Source: Streptomyces sp. MJM8645 (GTDB lineage: Bacteria; Actinomycetota; Actinomycetes; Streptomycetales; Streptomycetaceae). From it: a stretch of 64,000 bases of DNA. Under the pieces are notes generated by a model. The model had not been told where the DNA came from and did not search any database. It saw only the letters and a list, made by a program, of their open reading frames with translations. Positions within the stretch are counted from its first letter, which is position 1. Each line of letters starts with the position of its first letter. The stretch is taken from positions 1-64,000 of the forward strand of contig NZ_LJJF01000002.1 in the NCBI RefSeq assembly GCF_001625365.1. Direction: 5' to 3'. Shown piece after piece: positions 26,230 through 35,700 of this stretch. The position numbers and the translations under genes were made by a program.

Positions 26230-26245
26230 CGGAGTCTCCTTCTCC

Positions 26246-27160
26246 TCAGTGCCGCGCGAGCGCGAGCGCGATGGCGTGGGCGATCGGCTGGCCGGTGTTG
26301 GCCTCGTAGTAGTTGAAGGCCGGGCAGGGGTTGACCTCGAAGCAGTAGACCTCGCCGTCGTCGGCCAGCATCAGGTCGATGCCGGCGAGTGCGAGCCCCA
26401 GTCGTGCCGCCAGGTGCAGGCAGCGCTCGGCGAGGTCGTCGGGGGGCTGCCAGGGCGAGAGTTCGGCCCGGCCGCCGTCGCTCCGGGCGTAGCGGTAGTC
26501 GACCCGGTCGGTCTCGATCCGGGTGGCGAACACCTCGCCGGCGACCGTGTGCACCCGGACGTTGGTGCCGGTGACGTAGCGCTGGAACTGCACCGGGCAG
26601 TAGCGGATGAGCGGCAGCCGGTCGAGGGCCTCCCGGTCGAGCGTCCGGACGATCGAGCGGACCCCGCTGATCGACTTGTAGACCAGTTCGCCGTGCCGCG
26701 CGTGGAACTCGTGGACGAGGTCCGGGTCGTTGGTCACCAGGGTCTCCGGAGCGCGGAAGCCGGACTGCTGGATCAGCTGAGCCTGGTGGGGCTTCGACGT
26801 GTTGGACGCCATCGCGCTCTCCCGGTTCATCACGCAGCCGGGGGCGAGCTCCGCCCAGGTGCTCAGGGCCGTGTGCCAGGACCGGCACCTGCGTACCGTG
26901 TCCTCGCCCGCCTCGCGGACTTCGGGGAGTCTGCGCCATTCCATCAGCCGGAGGTAGATGCCGGTGACGGTGGCGCAGTCGATGGATCCGCCGTCGTACG
27001 GGATGCGCCCCCGGACGGCGGTGCCGGTGGCCTCCACCTCGAACGGCAGCTCCTCGAAGCGCCGTTGGTGGAGCATGGCGTACGGCAGGCCAAGGCTGTC
27101 GAGTTCGGCCCTGACCCGGGCGAGCGGCGACTCGCTGGCGATGCCGCAGACGACGATCAC
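26246..27160 (-). CDS. ATP-grasp ligase (RimK-like)
   Basis: 304 aa from GTG 27160, overlapping the stop of the preceding gene by 4 bp (GTGA). The ATP-grasp core is visible: HGELVYKSISG with the ATP-binding Lys, QRYVTGTNVRVHTVAGEVFA, and the metal site GIDLMLADDGEVYCFEVNP with Glu and Asn. ATP-grasp enzymes of this kind join a carboxylate to an amine or thiol, including peptide tailoring by RimK and graspetide synthetases. The operon encodes a Lys/Asp/Glu-rich protein two genes upstream, a possible substrate (inference). Confidence 0.82.
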   Translation of the reverse strand: MIVVCGIASESPLARVRAELDSLGLPYAMLHQRRFEELPFEVEATGTAVRGRIPYDGGSIDCATVTGIYLRLMEWRRLPEVREAGEDTVRRCRSWHTALSTWAELAPGCVMNRESAMASNTSKPHQAQLIQQSGFRAPETLVTNDPDLVHEFHARHGELVYKSISGVRSIVRTLDREALDRLPLIRYCPVQFQRYVTGTNVRVHTVAGEVFATRIETDRVDYRYARSDGGRAELSPWQPPDDLAERCLHLAARLGLALAGIDLMLADDGEVYCFEVNPCPAFNYYEANTGQPIAHAIALALARH

Positions 27161-27933
27161 GGCGCACCCCGGGGGAGCCCGGTGAGGTGTTCGTACAGGC
27201 GGTCGAGGAAGGCGGCGCCGGCTGGGCGGAGGTCGGGCAGGGGGCTCGCTCCCGCGAAGACCGCCGACCGACCGTCGTCGCGGCGGTGGCCGGCTCCAAG
27301 CAGGTCGGCCCCGGGCGAGTCGGCCCCGAGCAGGTCGATCCCGAGCAGGTCGACCTCGGCGAGCCGGGCGAGCCGGACGTACGGCTCCTCGTCCTCGGCC
27401 GGGGGTGCGCCGAAGACGTGCTCGCCGAGCACCAGGACGTCGCCGCGCCCGGTCGGGGCCGCTCGCGGTTCGCCGTCGGGGCTGCTGGAGATCCGGGCCG
27501 GCCGGGTGGGGAGCCCCGCTCTGATCGCGAGTGCGGTCCACTCGGCGGTCGAGCGCCAGGCGCCGCACAGTCCGTACCCGGCAGGCCGGTTGACCGAGAC
27601 CGGGGCCAGGCAGGTGAGCAGGCTGAGCAGGAGTGCGTCCAGCTCCTGGGCGGCGTAGGCGGCGTCGGCGTGGGTGGTGAACGGCAGGTACCCGAAGGGG
27701 GCGGAGGCCACCCGGTTGAGCACGCCGTCGACGTCACGGCTGTCCAGGACGCGCCCGTCGGGCAGGGTGATCTCGAAGCTCGCGCCGAGGCGGTCGACGC
27801 GGTGCACCGACCTGGTGGAGCCGAGCAGGGTCTGCGGGGAGAGCAGTTCCAGGGGTTCCAGCCCGCGCTCGCGCAGCCCCTCGTACGCCCACACGGCGGC
27901 CCGGTCCGCCGGATCGCAGAGCACCAGCCACAT
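27157..27933 (-). CDS. Hypothetical partner of the ATP-grasp enzyme
   Basis: 258 aa from ATG 27933. I do not recognise the family. The N-terminus (MWLVLCDPADRAAVWAYEGL) and the tail (PDLRPAGAAFLDRLYEHLTG) suggest a Rossmann-like protein, perhaps related to pre-ATP-grasp domains. A stretch near residues 205-230 repeats DLLG units (VDLLGIDLLGAD then GADLLG), matched by repeated gagcaggtcg blocks in the DNA, so it looks like a recent internal expansion. It starts inside the promoter-proximal gene's stop region (8 bp gap) and overlaps the ATP-grasp start, so both are translated together and may form a complex. Confidence 0.6.
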   Translation of the reverse strand: MWLVLCDPADRAAVWAYEGLRERGLEPLELLSPQTLLGSTRSVHRVDRLGASFEITLPDGRVLDSRDVDGVLNRVASAPFGYLPFTTHADAAYAAQELDALLLSLLTCLAPVSVNRPAGYGLCGAWRSTAEWTALAIRAGLPTRPARISSSPDGEPRAAPTGRGDVLVLGEHVFGAPPAEDEEPYVRLARLAEVDLLGIDLLGADSPGADLLGAGHRRDDGRSAVFAGASPLPDLRPAGAAFLDRLYEHLTGLPRGAP

Positions 27934-27940
27934 GCGGCGC

Positions 27941-28915
27941 CTACCTCTCGGTCCGTCCCGGCTCGGGGGGTTCGTCCCGCAGGGCGCTGTCCGCGAGGTC
28001 GGGGCGCTGCGCCGGGGGGATGAAGTGCTCGGGCGGGTGGTTGACTTCGGATGCCGGGTGCATGCCCTCGGCGGGGTGTTCTTTGAATGCGTCCTTGTCC
28101 TCCTTGGCCTCCTTCCGCTCCTTGTCGTCCTTGTCGTCCTTGTTCTCCTTGGCGACGTCCTTGACGTCCTTGACGTCCTTGCCCTTCTCGTCACGTGACA
28201 GCTGCAGGGTGACCTCCTGGGCCACCGGATCGTTGCAGGGCAGGACGAAGTCGGCGGTCTGCAGGCTGGTGACGATCGGTTCGGATACGGGGCTGATCCC
28301 GATCTGGAGGTGGTCGCAGGCGTTGGGCGGGAGGCTGGCCGGGAAGTTCTTCAGCACGTAGCCCGCACCCATGGGCTGGTCGCCCGGACCGTTCACGTGC
28401 AGCGGTCCGGTGCCGATGTTGGAGATCGGGATCGTGATGTCCGGGACGGTCTCGCCCAAGGCCACCGTCATCCGCAGGGGGGTGCGGTCCAGGATGATCC
28501 GCGGCTGCTGGGCCTTCGCCGGGGTCTTCCCCGTGGACCAGACGAAGCCGAGTTCCTGCGGGTCGGTGTTCGTGATCCGCAGGCCCCAGGGGCGTTCCCC
28601 CGGATTGGAGATGTCGATCTGCACCGTGAAGACGTCGTTGGCGTCCCTGGTCCACGACGCGGTGCCGACCGCGCTCCCGGTCCCGTCGACGATCGACGAC
28701 GTGGCGGGTGCCTGCGCGACGGTGGTGAGCGCTCCGGAGCCCGCCCGCAGCTCGATGTCCGGTGGCCTCGCGCCCAGGGGTGCGCAGTTCGGGCCGATGG
28801 CCACCACCAGGACGGACCAGGACGTCGCCACCTTGTCCACGACGAGGGGCAGGAGGCCGCTGGTGGCCTGGTCCGCGAGCCGGAGTTGGCCGGTGTCGGG
28901 AAAGATGTCTGCCAT
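27941..28915 (-). CDS. ASH/Ig-like domain protein with a highly charged tail
   Basis: 324 aa, no signal peptide. Residues 1-130 are beta-rich. Residues 138-240 resemble an ASH/Hydin-type Ig-like domain (ITIPISNIGTGPLHV, then a DP turn). Residues 241-280 are almost purely Lys/Asp/Glu (KGKDVKDVKDVAKENKDD and on), encoded by repeated ctccttg-type DNA. The final 45 residues are Pro/His/Glu rich. The family is unknown. The tail could bind a partner, or be modified by the ATP-grasp enzyme two genes downstream. ATG 28915 lies 37 bp after the 1,273-aa gene. Confidence 0.65.
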   Translation of the reverse strand: MADIFPDTGQLRLADQATSGLLPLVVDKVATSWSVLVVAIGPNCAPLGARPPDIELRAGSGALTTVAQAPATSSIVDGTGSAVGTASWTRDANDVFTVQIDISNPGERPWGLRITNTDPQELGFVWSTGKTPAKAQQPRIILDRTPLRMTVALGETVPDITIPISNIGTGPLHVNGPGDQPMGAGYVLKNFPASLPPNACDHLQIGISPVSEPIVTSLQTADFVLPCNDPVAQEVTLQLSRDEKGKDVKDVKDVAKENKDDKDDKERKEAKEDKDAFKEHPAEGMHPASEVNHPPEHFIPPAQRPDLADSALRDEPPEPGRTER

Positions 28916-28952
28916 GATCGCTTCTTCGGTCGTGGAGCCGCGGTGACGTCCG

Positions 28953-31900
28953 TCACCACGTTCCGAGGGCTACGACGTCGACGAACACGGGTCGACCGGT
29001 GGTGTCGGCGCCGGCGGGAACGGGCCGGGTCTCGAACTCCCGGACGACCAGGCGCTGGGCCCGCTGCCCGGTGTCCGGAACGCTGATCGTGATGGTCTGC
29101 CCGAGGACGGCGGAGGCCGTCAGGACGGTGGACCAGCCGGTGACGCCGTCCGGCGCCGTCACCCCCGGGTCCTGGACCTGGAGTTCGGTCCGGACGGTGT
29201 TCCCGGCGCCGCCCGGCCCGAGGCCCTCCAGGACGACGCCCGCCTGCCCCGCGCTGCGGGTGACCGTGAGGCGCCGCTGCGGCGCGAGTTGGACGGGCTC
29301 GGTCAGCACCACCTGTGACACGTCGGGGACACCCGGGATGGTGTACCGCTGGTAGCGGGCCAGGGCGAGCCGGACGAACGGGAAGTAGGAGGCGGAGACG
29401 ACCGGCGTCAGGTCGAGGTCGGCGAACCAGCGGTCGCCCTCGGCGTCGAACTCGACCGGGTAGAGGGCGGCGTCCAGCAGGCGGTGCAGCTCGGGGAGGG
29501 TCACCTGGGCCCGCTGTGCCACGTTGACCTGGGCTCCGGTGAGGACGGCGGGTGGTGCCCCGGTGTCCCGGATCGGGTCGCGTCCGGCGACCGCGACGTA
29601 CCGCAGGGCTTCGGCGGGGACCGGCCCGGGCGGGAAGGTGAGTACGGCCAGGGCCTCGTCGTCGCCCGAGACGTACCAGGGCCGTTGGAGGAGGACCCGC
29701 AGGCCGCCGCCCTGGCGCAGCCGGGTGAGCGACCGCTGCCCGTCGGTGGTGCGGGTCCAGCCGAACGACGGGACGCAGTCGAGCAGTTGGGGGGCGGGTG
29801 GGCGCACGGTGCTCGGCACGTCGATGTCGCCGAGTTGCCCGGCGGCGGTGCAGGCACCGGGGTCGGTGGCGAGGATGCGCGCGAAGCAGTCCTCGAAGCG
29901 GGACACCGCCGTCACGGCGTAGCTCACGTGGTGGTGGCGGGTGTCGCCGAACTCCTGGCGGATCTCCGGGAGCGCCTCCAGCAGGGGCAGGTGCTGGACC
30001 TCGTACGAGCCGACGTGCGCCATCCGCCGGGTGGTGGTCGGTGCGGCCGACGGGCTGTCGTCCTGGTCGGTCCAGTCGGCGTTCAGGTCGATCCGTCCGG
30101 TGCTCGGGATGTCGATCGCGAAGGCGTCCGTCCCGAGGACGGTGTCGCGGTCGCCGGGCCCCCGCCTGGGCGTCAGCTGCCCGCTCGGGTCGGTGAGGGG
30201 GTGTTGCACCGCGTGCACCAGGGTGACCGTGCGCGGTGGGGTGATCAGGCGGTTCCGGCCGGCGACGATGTCCTGGAAGGCCGGCAGGTGCGGCACGTTC
30301 GGGTCGACGCCCTGCCAGAGCGCGATGCCGAACAGCGCGACGTCGTCGAACGTGAGGCAGGACGGGATGTCGAAGGTCACCTGCTCGGCCGGACCGAGCG
30401 CGACCGTGACGTGGCGTGGGTCCGCCCGGCTCACCGTGCAGCCGCTCGCGGCCGCCTCCAGCCGTACGGACGCGGTCTGCAGGTCGGGCCAGGCGCCTTG
30501 CCAGATGGCGATCACGGCGTCGTCGGGCGGGTCGATCTGACCGGGCCGCCCGTTGCCGGGGTCGATGGGCCGGGGCCGGGCGTTCAGGGCGGCGCACACG
30601 CCGCTCGGGTCGGCCAGCCAGGGCAGGGCCGCGTCGGTCTCGGGCAGGACGACGTACGAGGACGGCGAGGGCGGCCCGGCGGGGACGGTACGCGCGCCCT
30701 GGACGTCGGTGAGCTCGCGGTCGGCCCGTTCGGCGACCGCGAAGAGCCGGCTCACCTCGGTGCCGGGCGCCGCGGGGCCCAGCGCGGTGTCGAAGGCGCC
30801 GTCGTACTGCAGCGCCAGGGCCAGCGAGCACTTCGGCGGCAGCAGGTGCCGCAGGTCGTGGGCACGGTAGCCGTGGAGGGTCGCGTAGTCGTCCGCCGAG
30901 GTGCCGCGGTCGCTGCGGATGACCATCCGGTCGTGGCCGTCGCCGTCGTCCCACTCCCGGGTCGGCACCAGCTCCGGCGGCGGCAGCGGCTCGAAGCGCC
31001 AGTAGGGGACGAGGTCCGACTGGGCGTCGGCGGCGCCGACCTCCTCGACGCGCAGCCCGCCGCCGGCGAGGTCGGCGATCCTGACCCGGATCCGGTACTT
31101 GCGGCCGAACCGCAGCCGTGGCAGCGAGCCGGTGTCGCACTCCACCACCGTGTCGAGGCCCGACGTGACCGGTACCGGCAGGGTGTCCCCGGTGGCGGTG
31201 ACCCGCTCGGGCCGCTGGGCCACCTGGCTCCAGCCGTCCCAGCGCGCCACAATCTCGTGCAGGTACAGCGCGTCGGCGTCGCCGAAGCCGGTGACGACCG
31301 GGCCGGGCCGCAGGTAGCCCTCCTCCAGCAGGCCGTCGGGCAGCAGCGGCACGCCGCCGACGGTGTGGTGCACCCGCCGTCGGCACAGCGAGTACCAGGT
31401 CTGGCGGCTGTCGTCGAACACGTCCATCCGGTAGCCGCCGAGCAGGGAGTCCGCCAGCAGGGCGGAGGCGAGCAGGCCGGCCGGCGTGCCGCGCTGCTGC
31501 GCCCGCTGGAGCTGTTTGCCGTGCTCCTCCTCCCGCGCCCGGTCGACCAGGGCGAAGCCCGTCGAGTGCAGCGCGGGCAGTGCCCCGACCGGAACGGGGG
31601 ACGACTCCCCGGGAGGGGGCGACGACCCGTCCGACCGGGCCGTGCTGACCAGCCGCAGGGCGGCGCCGTCCACGTCGAAGGGCAGCAGCTCGAACCGGGG
31701 GTTCGCGGAGGGCGCGAGACCGGCACCGGTCAGCGGCAGGAGGCCGCCGCTGAAGCCGGTGGAGGTCGGACCGTCGACGGAGGAGGGCACGAAGCGGGTG
31801 CCGGTGACGGTGTAGGCGGTGGCGGGCGAGAGGTCGGTCTGGGCGGCTGCGCTCCAGCCCGGTGACGGGTTCGGGTCGGGCTGGGGCCACAGCGGCACCA

Positions 31901-32774
31901 CCCTCAGCTCCGCCGGGTGCGTCTGGTCCACCGGGGTGAGCGCGGAGGCGGGTACGGCGAGGTCGACCAGCAGGCCGAGCGCGCGCAGCAGGACGGGGTG
32001 GTCGGCCAGGTGCGCGATGCCCTGGTGGAACTCGCCTGCGGGCGGGGGCGCCGCCAGGCGGTCCGGTGGCGTGGTGTCGGGCGCGCCGCGCCGGTAGAAG
32101 GCGTACGCCTGGGCGAGCGCCGGCGTCGCATCGGTCGGGACAGCGCCGGCCGGGGTGGCGTGGGGCGGCGTGGCACCGGTCGGGGTGGCGCCGGCGGGTG
32201 CCAGCAGGCCGGGCTGCCACTGCTCGCCGATCGCCCGCAGCGCGGCCCGCAGCCCGGGGTGGCTCTCCGGCGCCGCGCCGCGGTGTGCGGCGTGGGCCTG
32301 GGCGGTGGCGGCGTAGATGCCCTTGACGTCGGTACCGGCCCGGCCGGCCGGGAAGGCCTTGGTGGCCCGCCCGTCGTAGCTGGTGGCCCGGTACGGCTCC
32401 ACCGGCATCGTGGCGGTGAACAGCGTCTGCCAGACGGAGAGTTGCCGGTCCGGGGGGAACTGGACGGTGCTCCCGTCGAGGGCGGTGTACGGGACGCGCA
32501 CGGACGGCAGCGTCCGCCCGCCGCGCCGGACGTCGAAGCCCACCCCGGCGAGCCGCCGCGGCCAGTCCTGCATCCCGAAGTCCGCGATGGTGAGCGCGGC
32601 TCCGTCCGGGGCGAGCAGGCGCGGTGTCAGCAGCACCGACAGCAGCGCCATCGGCGCGGACTGGCCGGGGACGGTCGCCAGCCGGCCCGCCGGGAGCACC
32701 GTCCAGACGAACTGCCGCTCCAGGCCGGTCGAACTCTCCGGGCCGGTCAGGCTCTCCGGGCCGGTCGATGACAT
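28953..32774 (-). CDS. Giant beta-rich protein of unknown family (1,273 aa)
   Basis: 1,273 aa from ATG 32774, with ggggag 6 bases upstream inside the previous gene and a gap of 3 bp. No signal peptide or membrane span is evident. The first ~170 residues read as a compact domain (ALLSVLLTPRLLAPDG; LTIADFGMQDWP). A low-complexity ATPxGA segment follows near residues 190-220, then many beta-strand-like blocks with WSxW, GRDP and PGVPDVSQVVLTEPV motifs to the C-terminus. No catalytic motif was recognised. Size and style suggest a structural or surface-assembly protein, working with the 1,212-aa neighbour. Confidence 0.65.
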   Translation of the reverse strand: MSSTGPESLTGPESSTGLERQFVWTVLPAGRLATVPGQSAPMALLSVLLTPRLLAPDGAALTIADFGMQDWPRRLAGVGFDVRRGGRTLPSVRVPYTALDGSTVQFPPDRQLSVWQTLFTATMPVEPYRATSYDGRATKAFPAGRAGTDVKGIYAATAQAHAAHRGAAPESHPGLRAALRAIGEQWQPGLLAPAGATPTGATPPHATPAGAVPTDATPALAQAYAFYRRGAPDTTPPDRLAAPPPAGEFHQGIAHLADHPVLLRALGLLVDLAVPASALTPVDQTHPAELRVVPLWPQPDPNPSPGWSAAAQTDLSPATAYTVTGTRFVPSSVDGPTSTGFSGGLLPLTGAGLAPSANPRFELLPFDVDGAALRLVSTARSDGSSPPPGESSPVPVGALPALHSTGFALVDRAREEEHGKQLQRAQQRGTPAGLLASALLADSLLGGYRMDVFDDSRQTWYSLCRRRVHHTVGGVPLLPDGLLEEGYLRPGPVVTGFGDADALYLHEIVARWDGWSQVAQRPERVTATGDTLPVPVTSGLDTVVECDTGSLPRLRFGRKYRIRVRIADLAGGGLRVEEVGAADAQSDLVPYWRFEPLPPPELVPTREWDDGDGHDRMVIRSDRGTSADDYATLHGYRAHDLRHLLPPKCSLALALQYDGAFDTALGPAAPGTEVSRLFAVAERADRELTDVQGARTVPAGPPSPSSYVVLPETDAALPWLADPSGVCAALNARPRPIDPGNGRPGQIDPPDDAVIAIWQGAWPDLQTASVRLEAAASGCTVSRADPRHVTVALGPAEQVTFDIPSCLTFDDVALFGIALWQGVDPNVPHLPAFQDIVAGRNRLITPPRTVTLVHAVQHPLTDPSGQLTPRRGPGDRDTVLGTDAFAIDIPSTGRIDLNADWTDQDDSPSAAPTTTRRMAHVGSYEVQHLPLLEALPEIRQEFGDTRHHHVSYAVTAVSRFEDCFARILATDPGACTAAGQLGDIDVPSTVRPPAPQLLDCVPSFGWTRTTDGQRSLTRLRQGGGLRVLLQRPWYVSGDDEALAVLTFPPGPVPAEALRYVAVAGRDPIRDTGAPPAVLTGAQVNVAQRAQVTLPELHRLLDAALYPVEFDAEGDRWFADLDLTPVVSASYFPFVRLALARYQRYTIPGVPDVSQVVLTEPVQLAPQRRLTVTRSAGQAGVVLEGLGPGGAGNTVRTELQVQDPGVTAPDGVTGWSTVLTASAVLGQTITISVPDTGQRAQRLVVREFETRPVPAGADTTGRPVFVDVVALGTW

Positions 32775-32777
32775 GGC

Positions 32778-35700
32778 TCACTCCCCTGCGAACGCCCGGC
32801 AGTAGGTCTGCCACGGGAAGGTCTGCCCCTGCGGCCCGAGCGCGGCCTCGACCGACGGGTCCGAGGCGGTCGAGGCACCGCTCAGGGGGCGGCGCAGCCC
32901 GGCGGGGGGCGGGCAGTTGCCGAAGCACTTGTGGCACTCCAGCGTGAAGGACTTGGAGAAGAAGGTCAGGTCCACGGTGATCACGAGCCGGGCCGAACCG
33001 CTCAGCGAGCCGGAGGTGGAGTCGTACGTCAGGCTGAGGGTCAGTTCGATCGAGACGCTGATCAGCCCCAGCAGCGAGACGCTGCCGCCGATCCGCAGAT
33101 AGCCGGTGACCTCGGTGTCGGTGCCGTTCTTGGCGAAGACGACGCCGCCGAAGACGTGCACCTCCGCGGACACGATGACGAAGTCCATGACGATGGCGGC
33201 GCCGAACTCGATCCCGCCGGTGAAGCGCTGCAGGCCGCTGTCGGTGCCGCCGGCGCTCAGGCCGAGTTCCAGGTACCCGCCGCCGCCGAAGCCCGACACG
33301 GTGACCAGGAACGGCCGTTCCCGGGTGCCGAACGCGAAGTCCATGACGATCGGCTGGTCGGTCAGCGACAGTGTGACGCCGGCCTGCACGGTGAGGTTCT
33401 GCACGCTGAACACCAGCAGGCCGACGCTGGGGACGGCGACGGTGTACGAGGCCGTGATGCTGGTCGCCGAGGTGTCGATCCTCGGGCCGTTCCCCCCGAG
33501 CGGGAGGTACTGCTCCAGGGTGGCGAGGAACCCGAGATCCCCGCCGAGTGTGACGTTCGTCAGGTGGGTGGAGAGGTCGAGCCGCTTGCCGGGCTCGGCG
33601 GTGAAGGTCACGGACGCGAAGCTGAGGGCGACGTACGCGGGGGCGCCGGCGTCGGGGACGATCAGCTTGAAGTTGCTGATCGTCCCGGTGGCGTGCATCT
33701 CGGGCTTCCCGTCGACCGACAGGGCCCGGACGTCGAGGTCCAGCGCGCACCCGGTGTCGGGCGTGAACGGCGGGAAGGACTTCTGCAGGTCCTGGTGCCA
33801 GGTCAGCTCCGCGGACGGGGTGGGCGTCTGCTGCCCGACCCAGAGGAGCTTCGGCGGTGCGCTGACGACGTCGATGAGGCTGCTCAGCGGGACCACGCCG
33901 AACAGGGTGGCGTCCGGGGCGAACAGCTTCGAGGGCACGGTCTGGAAGGCGTCGCTGACGGCCGGCCCGAGCGTGCGCGAGATCTGCGACACGGTCATGT
34001 TGGGGGCGGACAGCCCGCCGACCCGGGCCCCGGCGGCCCCGAAGTCGAGCGTCCGGGGTGTGACGAGGTCGAGCAGCGCGTCGGGTGTCGGGCTGCCCCA
34101 GGGGGTGTCGACGAGCGCCTGCGAGATCGTGGCGGGGAGCGCCGGGAGCGGGCCGAGCAGCCGGCGGACGGCCGGCAGCCCCACGGCCAGCTGGGTCACC
34201 TGCGGGTAGAAGCCGACCCCGCTGGGGGAGAGCCCGGCCCCGATCCCGCCGAAGGTCATCGACTGCACCTCCTGCACGGCGTCCTCCACCGCCTGGGTCG
34301 GGGACGTCATGACGAGCGGGATGCGGGCGGCGATGTCGCAGAGGGGGCGGCCGAGGCTCGCGAAGGCTCCGGTGCTCGGACCGTTTCCGTAGATTTTGTC
34401 GAGTGCCGCGCCGTAGCCGGCGCCGGTGGCGCCGTCCTCGACGAACAGCAGTGGCAGGTCCAGCTCCACGTACTCCTGCCCGGCCGTGGCCCGGAGGGTG
34501 AACACCACGGGGGCGCTGGCCCGGGTCGGCCAGAAGCACCTCGGCGGGGCGGCCGAGGAGCCCACCGGGATCCAGGAGGCGTCGTCGAGGCCGTCGGTCT
34601 GTCCGGGGTCGATCGCGACGCTCTGGAACGGGAACCGGCGTTCGTGCGGGCCGCCCGCGCCGATGCCGTAGTCGTCGCGGACGGGCTCGGTGACGATCAG
34701 GAAGGCCTTGCGGTGCAGGGCGGCCACGGCGGGGTCCGTGCCGTCGAACCGGCGGTCGGAGACCTCGATGTAGGCGGCCCGGTGGCCGAACGGGAACAGG
34801 GCGCCGGGGGCGGAGACCTTGACGTGGAAGTCCCGGCCGAGTGCGGCGTCCTGGGCCCACTCCAGCCGGGGCCAGTGGGCGGCGGCGCAGAACCGGGCGC
34901 CGTAGGCGCTCAGGATCAGCCGGTCGACGGTGAGGGGGACGGCCGGGTTCTCGGCGGCGGCCGCGACGATCCGGTCGTACCAGGTGTCCAGCGGGGTGCC
35001 GTGGTCGGTGCCGTCGGCCAGGGACCGGAGGGGCCGCGCCGTCAGGTGTCCGTCGGGGCCCGCGATGCGGCTGTGCCACAGCTCGGTGCCGCCGGCCGTG
35101 CCGGTGGCGGGCAGGGTGCGGTGGTTGCACCGGGCGTCCGGCTGCAGGGTGAGCAGCAGGTTCCAGGGGACTTCGAGCCGGGCCAGCAGGTCGGCGGTGG
35201 TGGCCGTCGTGACGATCAGCGGCAGGCGGTTCATCGCGTCGAGCAGGCCGGCCACGGTGAGCGTGACCGGGTCCGGGCCGACGGCGAAGCACAGGGTGGA
35301 AGGGCCGGCCAGGAAGCCCTGGGGCGGCTGACCGGACTCCACCACGGTCTCGGCCAGGTGCTGCGGGGGGACGTCCACCAGGAGGTGGCCGCCGCCCGGG
35401 TCGGCCACCAGCTGGACCGTGCCGTCGGGCCGGGTCTGTTCGTGCAGGCCCTGGCTCCGGACGGTCAGGGTGACCAGGTCGTCCGCGCGGAGCACGGGGT
35501 AGCTGCCGGTGGGCGCGTCCGGCAGGTCGAGGAGCTGCCAGTCCTGCCAGCCGCGGTCGAAGCGCCGGTGCATCAGCGCGGCACCGGCCCAGACGGCGAG
35601 CACGTCGGTGCGGCCGCCGCCGGAGGCGACAGCGGCCAGTCGGGGGCCGGTCGTGTCGGGGGCGGTGAGGTCGCCGCCGAGCTGCTCCCAGCCGAGCCAG

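Noticed and set aside
28468..35292. Open frame of ~2,270 codons on the minus strand
   Set aside because: It is offset from the two giant genes, is almost all Arg/Pro/Ala/Gly as expected for a shadow frame in GC-rich DNA, and has no signal or domain.
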